A stretch of DNA of 64,000 bases from assembly GCA_036426205.1 (NCBI GenBank), contig CM071569.1, positions 2,504,462-2,568,461 on the forward strand, in the 5' to 3' direction. This DNA is from Ascaphus truei (Eukaryota > Chordata > Amphibia > Anura > Ascaphidae). The position numbers were made by a program, and so were the translations under genes. The stretch's first letter is position 1. Every line of letters starts with the position of its first letter. The notes below the pieces were generated by a model. It was not told the origin of the DNA, searched no databases, and was given only the letters and a program-made list of their open reading frames with translations. Positions 57,245 through 64,000 of this stretch are shown here, in pieces.

Positions 57245-57839
57245 GTGTAGGATGTACCCATCGATATTACACCATTGGTACATTGCATTGGGACATTCAG
57301 ATGTAGCAACACTTGCTGTCCTCTTACTTTTACTTGTTCGTCCGCGGTGCCGGAGGCCATGACGGAGCTGCTGGGGGGGAGATGGTTGAGGAGGGGAGGT
57401 CCATTCTTCTGATTGGGACCCCCTGCATAGTTAATTGTCCGGTGCCGCGGTCGCGTGACCGCACGTGGCAATGGCACCAAAGACGTTAAGACTTGCTACA
57501 TCTGGACAGAATGCACCATTGGGATAAGTGGACATTGCCGCCCATGAGAAAGGAGTGGAGCTTTATCTGACCAGCATGAGCATGCCAGCGCGGCAATAAT
57601 GCGGGACGTTTGCACAACATGATTTGAAGAGTGTCTCATTTATGTTGGCTTTCTAAGTCCATTTATACAATGATATAGAATGTAACAATTTGAATAAGAT
57701 ATAATAGCATCCTTAGATTGCAAAGCAAGAGAGAGAGATGGGGGAGCACAGGTGGAGGGGTGAAATGGAACACAATATGGTTCAGGTGTGTTAAGCCCTG
57801 AAGCAATGACAATGGTGTTTTTAAAGTGTGTATTTAACT

Positions 57840-58330
57840 CTTAACACTCACACGGCCTTGTGCAAATGCTGTCGCATCAAGGTATCTTTGGGTCTTCTCC
57901 TCTCTGTCTTGTGGAATCTTTCTTCACTCTCCGTCTGCGAACTTCTTCTCCTTCTTCTTTGATGTGGTATCACCCTCGGGATAAACGAACGGACAGATGA
58001 GCAGAATACATAAACAGTAAGAAAGTTAATAATTAATTAAAAAATGTCCCAAGGGATAAAAACAGGGCTAGAATACACTATAAACACTCACACGGGCAGG
58101 TGTGAGTGCACTCTTTGGGGAGGCTTCTTTGGCTCCAAGAAACGGTTCAGCCTCTCCAATAGATCATGAAGGTCTCTACTTAAACAAAAAATAATGGAAT
58201 GGGAGGTTTATAACAGAGTACTAATACTCACACGGCCAAGTGTGAGCACACACTTGGAAAGGTGTCTTTGTTGCTCCTCCTGCAGTCTCCAAATCGTGGT
58301 CCAAGGAGGAAAAGGGTGATTAAATTTCAC
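57840..58330. repeat. Three dispersed copies of an ACTCACACGG unit
   Basis: AACACTCACACGG (57844, 58083) and TACTCACACGG (58225), each followed by a TGTGAG/TGTGC block and then a TCTTTG-CTCC block. Looks like the remains of a tandem array with unequal units. Confidence 0.5.
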
Positions 58331-58439
58331 CCCAGAAGGGTAAGTGAAGGTCTTAAACCAGAGGTAAAAGCCAAGGTATTTATTAAAACAAAAAACAAAA
58401 AAGTGCTGCTAACTCAACAAGTGAGCAGCGCTATTACAG

Positions 58440-58720
58440 ATGAAAAAGCCAGTCTATGGGGAATATAATGCAGGACTCGTGGTTCTGCAGCAAACTCCCT
58501 CCGCGTCCGGATGTAGTGCTGCACTTCCCTTGTCCCACTCCAGACGGTGGCTGCAAAGGTCCAAAACACTGGGGGGTTTTGAGCTACGCGTTTCGCCCTT
58601 TCTTGGGCTTCCTCAGGCTCCCTGTTTACTAAGGATCCTGGGTAGATCCTTTTTGGGGTTTTTTGAGTCACAGGAGGAGACAAAGAAGCGGAGGGAAACC
58701 TTATGAACTTCTAAGGTTGA
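58440..58720 (-). ncRNA. Best-preserved hammerhead ribozyme motif
   Basis: On the minus strand: GAGC (58620-58617), CTGAGGA (58616-58610), stem II GCCC/GGGC with an AAGAAA loop, GAAA (58594-58591), palindrome CGCG (58590-58587), TA, GCTC (58584-58581). All conserved core bases are present and all three helices pair. The CGCG stem III is typical of Penelope-type hammerheads, which act as dimers. Confidence 0.6.
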
Positions 58721-58729
58721 TATTACACC

Positions 58730-60230
58730 TTTATCCCGTACTTATTATACATACAGGTAGCGCCCGGGTTTTCTCTTTCCATTAGATTGCAAAGCAGTCA
58801 GATTGTATCGATGTGTGCCTCAATATCTGCAGATATAAATGGTACCTGCATTGGGAAGAGCCAAAGAGACACATTGTCAGGTCATGGGCTGGTTCCTCTG
58901 TCGCCAATGGCTGATCTGACCACTTTAGCCAATGACTTGTCAATAGGGTTACAGGGACTTCTACACAGACAGATCATGAAAGTGACAGAACATATTATAA
59001 GTTTTAATCCATGCTAAGCCTCTCTGTGCTGCAAAATGGGACAAAAATGAGACAAATGTCTACTTAGGTAGAGAACTACAATATAGAGTTATAAGACTGT
59101 GCTCTTCAATGTTTCACCCCACTTGCATGGTCCTTACTAATACTTACATGACCCTGGCCTATTGCTAAGGACACTGCAGGCTGACAATATTGTTACTCAT
59201 ACAGTATTCTTTAATCCCCGTCACAGGTACCAGGTGCTTTGCAATGTGTTGTAGGCCCCATCAGGTAACGAGGGGTTAAATGACTATATTTTCCTTTAAA
59301 TTGTACTATGTGACTGCACATGGCAGATACAGGATTTCAAACCCACAAAATAATCTGCCGGAAATTCTAAATAAAAATGTGTATGTTTTAACATTATCAC
59401 TGAAATCAGAGAACTTTACCTACAAATATTCTCCTTGGACTTTTTCTATTCTAACATTCTCTAAACAGTGAGGACGGCGTTCCTTATTCAGTGCACAGGT
59501 CTCCTGATCACAGCCTCGGCTGGGACTGCGACATTGGTCTACGGTTATTTCCTTGATGTATTTACATTTATAACAAAGCCTTTTATTGCGCAGCATGCAG
59601 GAGCTTTAATCTTTTTTATTTGCCTTGTGTAGTAAGTGCTCCTTTTGGAAGCGCACCTGATCCTTTTATCCCTTTTCTGCCAGAGGGGCTTATTCAAGTC
59701 TTACACGAACGGCAGGGACGTTTGCAGCCAGGGGCTATTCTGATGAGATTTTGAATAGACATATTAAACAAAGTAAACACACTTGAGAGATCAAATTTAC
59801 TGTCTAAAAAGCCAATAACCAGAAATGTCAGGGTTCCTTTCGGGGCCACTTATTCCAAAGCCTCTGGTTTTATTAGAACTAGTGCTAAGAGGCACTGTAA
59901 GATTTTTGATGGTGATCCAAAATAAAGATTTCTTTTTAAAACACCACCATCTATATTTCCTACAGGAGGGGCAGGGACTTAAGAGACTATGGGCTGACTA
60001 AGTAGCTCCATCCAGCATAAAATGTGGTACCTTCCCTTACCTGCATTGTACGGGTGACCATTCTGTCAGGAAAGGTGAATTTCTCCATCATCCGAGAACA
60101 GGCAGGCAATTTAACATCAATGGCTTTGTTATCTGTGACACATGCTTTGTTGTGTATGTCGTGTGGCGCCTCTGTGGCAACGTATATGTAGGCAAAGCTA
60201 TACACCCTGTTATAAAAATAGCATATATCA
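58730..60230. other. Unassigned stretch
   Basis: No element ends, RT motifs or exons recognised. Short frames (58787-59017, 59987-60241) lack motifs. Confidence 0.4.
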
Positions 60231-60233
60231 GGG

Positions 60234-60280
60234 GTTCTCAACTCCAGTCCTCAAGACCCCCCCAAGAGGTCAATTAAGTG
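60234..60280. mobile_element. hAT-like MITE left end only
   Basis: CAGGGGTTCTCAACTCCAGT, then CCTCAAGACCCCCC. The right arm is absent and retroviral-type sequence begins at once. Confidence 0.6.
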
Positions 60281-60795
60281 TGACAAGACAGAAATTGCCA
60301 GTGTTATCAGAGTCACTGGGTTGTACCATTGTGGGATTTAATGGTTGTGGCAGTACATCTGCTACATTGGTAAATGATGTTTCTTTAGAAACACCAGGTT
60401 GCTTGAAAACAAAAATTGATATATGGCTAGTGAAGGGGTTGGAAATATCATTGGTACAGATGTGATGCAAACAAGAGGATGGATTGTTGATTTGGGAAAT
60501 CAGGTTATTTGGAAAGATTCTAATGGGGAAAAGCGTGTGTTAATTGATCCTTCTGAACATGGACGTGTAGGGAGGGTTTGTCCAGTGAAAATGGTCACCA
60601 GTGAGTTTTAATTGCCTGAAATCAGTAATAATTTTTGTCTCAAGCAGGTTGTGCAAACTTTCCCAAAATTGTGGGCACAGGAAAAAAAATGATTGTGGCA
60701 GATTTAAAGATGTAATGGTTACTGTAAAAGAACAGGATGTTCCAGCTCAACGTCAGTGCAGATTGCCAGAAGAAGCAATGGGATCAATTGCAGTT
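60280..60795 (+). pseudogene. Retroviral-type pol relic (protease to reverse-transcriptase junction)
   Basis: Translated pieces in two or more frames resemble the C-terminal part of a retropepsin (an Ile-Gly-Thr-Asp turn followed by a Trp-Ile-Val-Asp-Leu segment near 60450-60510) and, further on, the segment that leads into a retroviral reverse transcriptase (Gln-Asp-Val-Pro then Arg-Leu-Pro-Glu-Glu near 60735-60775). Stops and at least one frame change break it. No envelope, gag or paired LTR is linked to it here. The clade is not determined. Confidence 0.5.
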
Positions 60796-60804
60796 ATTAT
60801 TCCC

Positions 60805-61595
60805 CCACATCCCCCTGCACCACCGCCTCACACGGCGATCACCATCTCCTTGCACCACCGCCTCACACAGCGATCACCACATCTCCCTGCACAACCGCCT
60901 CACACAGTGATCACCACATCCCCCTGCGCCACCTCATACTGCGATCAGATCTCCTTGCACCTCCACCTCATACGGCGATCACCACATCTCCCTACACCAC
61001 CACCTCACACGGTGATCACCACATCTCCCTGCACCACCACCTCACACGGCGATCACCACATCTCCCTGCACCTCCCGCCTCACACAGCGATCACCACATC
61101 TCCCTACACCACCACCTCACACTGCGATCACCACATCTCCCTGCACCTCCCGCCTCACACGGCAATCACCGCATCTCCCTACACCTCCCGCCTCACACGG
61201 CGATCACCACATCTCCCTGCACCACCTCACACGGTGTTCACCACATCTCCCTGCACAACCACCTCACACGGTGATCACCACATCTCCCTGCATATCCGCC
61301 TCATACGGTGATCACCAAATCTCCCTGCACCACCTCACACGGTGATCACCACATCTCCCTGCACCACCACCTCACACAGGGATCACCACATCTCCCTGCG
61401 CCACCTCACACGGCGATCACCACATCTCCCTACACAACCACCTCACACGGTGATCACCACATCTCCCTGCACAACCACCTCACACGGCGATCACCACATC
61501 TCCCTACACAACCACCTCACACGGTGATCACCACATCTCCTTGCACAACCACCTCACACGGCGATCACCACATCTCCCTACACAACCACCTCAAG
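60805..61595. repeat. Minisatellite, unit about 33-37 bp
   Basis: About 22 copies of CTCACACGGCGATCACCACA, TCTCCCTGCACCACCAC with variants. It follows the pol relic without a gap. Ser/His/Thr-rich frames are artefacts. Confidence 0.95.
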
Positions 61596-61905
61596 GCTGG
61601 GTGTGGGTGTAACTACGTATATACATTGGCAGTGCTCAGTATCTCAGGCCTGTGCAGGGTGCTGGGTGGGTGCAGGCTGGGTGTTGGTGTAACTACGTAT
61701 ATACAGTGGCAGTGCTCAGTCTCTCAGTCCTTTGTAGGGTGCTGGGTGGGTGCAGCCTGGGTGTGGGTGTAACTACGTATATACATTGGCAGGGCTCAGT
61801 ATCTCAGGCCTTTGCAGGGTGCTGGGTGTGGGTGTAACTACGTATATACATTGGCAGTGCTCAGTATCTCAGGCCTTTGCAGGGTGCAGGCTAGGCGTGG
61901 ATGCT
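61596..61905. repeat. Four copies of an approximately 80-bp unit
   Basis: GGGTGTAACTACGTATATAC then GGCAGTGCTCAGTATCTCAG, repeated four times, with a shortened last interval. Confidence 0.92.
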
Positions 61906-61914
61906 TGCATATAA

Positions 61915-62669
61915 CAAGGATGAGCCCCAGGCACTTTTATAAACAAAAAGGTGCTTTATTTGACAGCCATCAATAATGCTTCACAGACATACTGGTAACT
62001 GGAAACTCGTGGCAAACAATATCACTCCCTTCATCCCCCATGTAGCTCTCACTCGAGCTGGGGAGATACTTAAACGTGTTACCCATAGTAAAGGATAGAT
62101 TGGAAAGTCTCTTGCATGGGGTTAATAATGCTCCACCACTTGGCTAGTGGGCCGTTAACGCATACACGTTGTGCTCCTGAGTTAGCAACCAGCTTTATGT
62201 ACTGCATGCTTCTTCCATACCTAGGTGATCAGGAATGCGCAGAGAACTTTTCCTGTTGGGCCGGTCCAAACATACTCCAGAGTTACTATGCCGAGAACTC
62301 CTTAACAAGAGCATGCTGCATCCCTATCAATAGCGAGAACAACGGAGGGATGTACTACTGGCTCTTATTTACAGTGGGTCAGGGCACGTTTCCTAACTAA
62401 TAAACAACTAACGGTGACAGGACACATCTTCATACAATATACACATAAACCTTTTTACAGGACTCACGGTGAGGACCCCAGTCAGAACTCTGGAGAACCT
62501 GCTTCTAGAACACAGGGTGGAGCTATGTATACCCTCTATACTCCCTATAGTGACATCACTGGTCACAAGACATACAGGGGAGGGGCAATACCAGAGTGAG
62601 CCCACCCAGTTAACCCGTTAAGGCCATTAACCCCTTATATAACTAGTAGTTCCCGGAGAGGGGGCTACA
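61915..62669 (-). mobile_element. LTR-like sequence, minus strand
   Basis: The minus strand starts TGTAGCCCCCTCTCCGGGAA at 62669, has TATATAAGGGG close by, and an AATAAA (complement of 61955-61960) near the other end. That order of TG start, TATA and polyadenylation signal is typical of an LTR. No coding region was seen beside it. Confidence 0.5.
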
Positions 62670-62844
62670 GTTATAAAAACAATTCAACCATACGGACCAC
62701 TAGGAACTTGCGGGCTTTGTAAGTAGTATCAGAACCTTTCAATGGAAAACCTTTCATGTACAAATGTTTTGTTTTTTCTTGCATTGTATTTTGTTTTACT
62801 TCCTATTTTATTGCTTCTTCATTTCTGCCTATCTTTCCCCACCC

Positions 62845-63435
62845 TGTTATGTAAGTTCTGCAGGCTGTAAGGGGTTAATCTGTGGGCTTGTGACCCCTAC
62901 CCAGGCTCATCTATGATGGACAGGAGTAAGGTAGTGACTCATGGCCTGTGTAAGCCTATCAGGGATAGGCATAGACCATGAGCCCACCCCGTCTATCCTA
63001 ATTAGGGGACTACCAAATTTAGAGTCAGCCCTGTTCCTGCTCTGGAAGAGAGAGGAAGCAGAGAGCTGCAAGTCTCTCCCATGGCGGGATGAGCGTGCTC
63101 GCCCTCAGTCTTTGGACTGAGGGAACATCAAATTCAGCCACAGAGGCCCTGTAAGACCAGGGGCCATCACCATCCAGAGGTCTGAGACCTCTGAGACTCT
63201 GCATCGCTGTATGGAGATCTGCAGTGGATGCCTGCCATACAATAAAGACCCTTGTTATGACTCCTGTCTAAGTATCAGTCCTTGGGCAGGAGGAAGAGAA
63301 AGCAGTAGTGGGGGCTGATTTCTGGACACCCTAGAACCCATTAATGCTGGAGGCACTGAACACCAGGAGAACGAACCTAAGCCTGTCCTGATCTCCATTA
63401 CATCACAGATCAGATCAGCTCTCCTGACCCCAACA
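62845..63435 (+). mobile_element. LTR-like sequence, plus strand
   Basis: TGTTATGTAAGTTCTGCAGG at the left, AATAAAGACCC at 63241, and CCCCAACA at the right end. TG...CA ends with an internal polyadenylation signal suggest a solo LTR. No short target duplication is visible. Confidence 0.45.
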
Positions 63436-63602
63436 GGTATTGCACCACACTAGGTAGATAGGCTGTGTATCTCCCAGAGGGGGGGGGGGAGAATCAGTGC
63501 TACATACACATGATCCCGATACCATTCTCATGCTGATCATTTTGTAGCACTCCTGGGGCTGATTACTTAATTACTGCACTCTTTTATCAACATTTTATAG
63601 AG

Positions 63603-63710
63603 CAGGGGTGCGCAAACTGTGGGGGCGCAACATTTTCAGGGGGGGGGGGTTGGGGCGCGGCGCTTACAGAGGTCCCGCACTTTTCCCCACTACATTGAAA
63701 TAAAATGCCA
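63603..63710. mobile_element. hAT-like end, relative of 1747-1979
   Basis: CAGGGGTGCGCAAACTGTGG, then GGGCGCAAC, matches the left end of that element. The right end is not identified. Confidence 0.5.
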
Positions 63711-63839
63711 GGTGAGCGCGAGTCTTCTGTTGGCCTCTTACCTGTTCTCCGGCGGCTTCTGGCGATGCGTCATCATGACAACACGGAGTCAGGAAAAAGG
63801 GAAACCGAGAGCACAGCAAAAAGCGTGGAACTGGCGGCC

Positions 63840-63960
63840 AAGAGAAAAAATAACAAAAACTTTATTGAAACATGCCTAGTTTAAAAAGAGAAACTTCTAA
63901 CGCGTTTCTCACCAAGGGCGCTTTATCAAAGAGTAGTTTCAGTGGTCTTAATCCAACTCT
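63840..63960 (-). ncRNA. Hammerhead-like module, minus strand
   Basis: Minus strand: CTCT (63933-63930), TTGATAA (63929-63923), stem II CGCC/GGTG with a G-T pair, GAAA (63908-63905), CGCG, TT, AGAA (3 of 4 pairs in stem I). The tail TTTTTGTTATTTTTTCT matches the copy at 1045-1240, so both derive from one element. Confidence 0.5.
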
Positions 63961-64000
63961 TTATAGCCCTCACTCTCAAATGCACCACCCACCTGTGTCC

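Noticed and set aside
60601..61837. Ser/His/Thr-rich repeat protein of more than 200 codons
   Set aside because: The first part is decayed pol; the rest is minisatellite without codon constraint.

Overview
This window is vertebrate nuclear DNA, most likely from an amphibian and probably a frog. The evidence is one vertebrate gene split by long introns, an almost continuous cover of transposable elements, and many copies of short terminal-inverted-repeat elements, L2/CR1-like LINEs, a DIRS-like relic and Penelope-type hammerhead modules. One run of 67 Ns (27797-27863) marks a draft assembly. No bacterial-style operons, CRISPR arrays or confident tRNA/rRNA genes were seen.

Only one cellular protein-coding gene is well supported. 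It is a beta-1,3-glucuronyltransferase of family GT43, closest to B3GAT1 (GlcAT-P, the HNK-1 epitope enzyme), on the + strand. Four coding exons (9796-9907, 20496-21028, 25305-25601, 28895-28981) have GT/AG borders and matching phases. They give an intact 342-residue protein with signal anchor, DDD metal-binding motif, catalytic-base region and C-terminal nucleotide-binding motif.

Layout. Positions 1-9.5 kb hold inverted-repeat elements (a palindrome at 286-702, hAT-like elements at 1747-1979 and 3569-3759, a foldback at 3772-5281 with a Harbinger-like element inside it), an L2-like LINE split by another Harbinger-like insertion, and a DIRS-like relic. Intron 1 (9908-20495) holds a LINE tail, hAT-like MITEs and a 3.7 kb inverted-repeat-bounded block made almost wholly of minisatellites (13999-17719). 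Intron 2 holds a G-rich minisatellite and two more hAT-like elements. Intron 3 holds a 1.8 kb array of a 20-bp unit with the assembly gap.

Downstream of the gene (29-64 kb) are more MITEs, an 891-bp hAT-like element with about 15 copies of a 49-bp repeat, LTR-like blocks, a 0.5 kb TG tract, a 7.1 kb interval bounded by inverted repeats that contains a 5'-truncated LINE with a broken frame, a frame-broken retroviral-type pol relic that runs into a minisatellite, and further LTR-like sequence.

The most interesting pattern is a set of eight dispersed hammerhead-ribozyme-like modules. One has the canonical core pair C3-G8, while seven share T3 with A8, a change on both sides of a pair that contacts in the folded ribozyme. 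A second pattern is that at least four different inverted-repeat elements carry their own internal tandem array.
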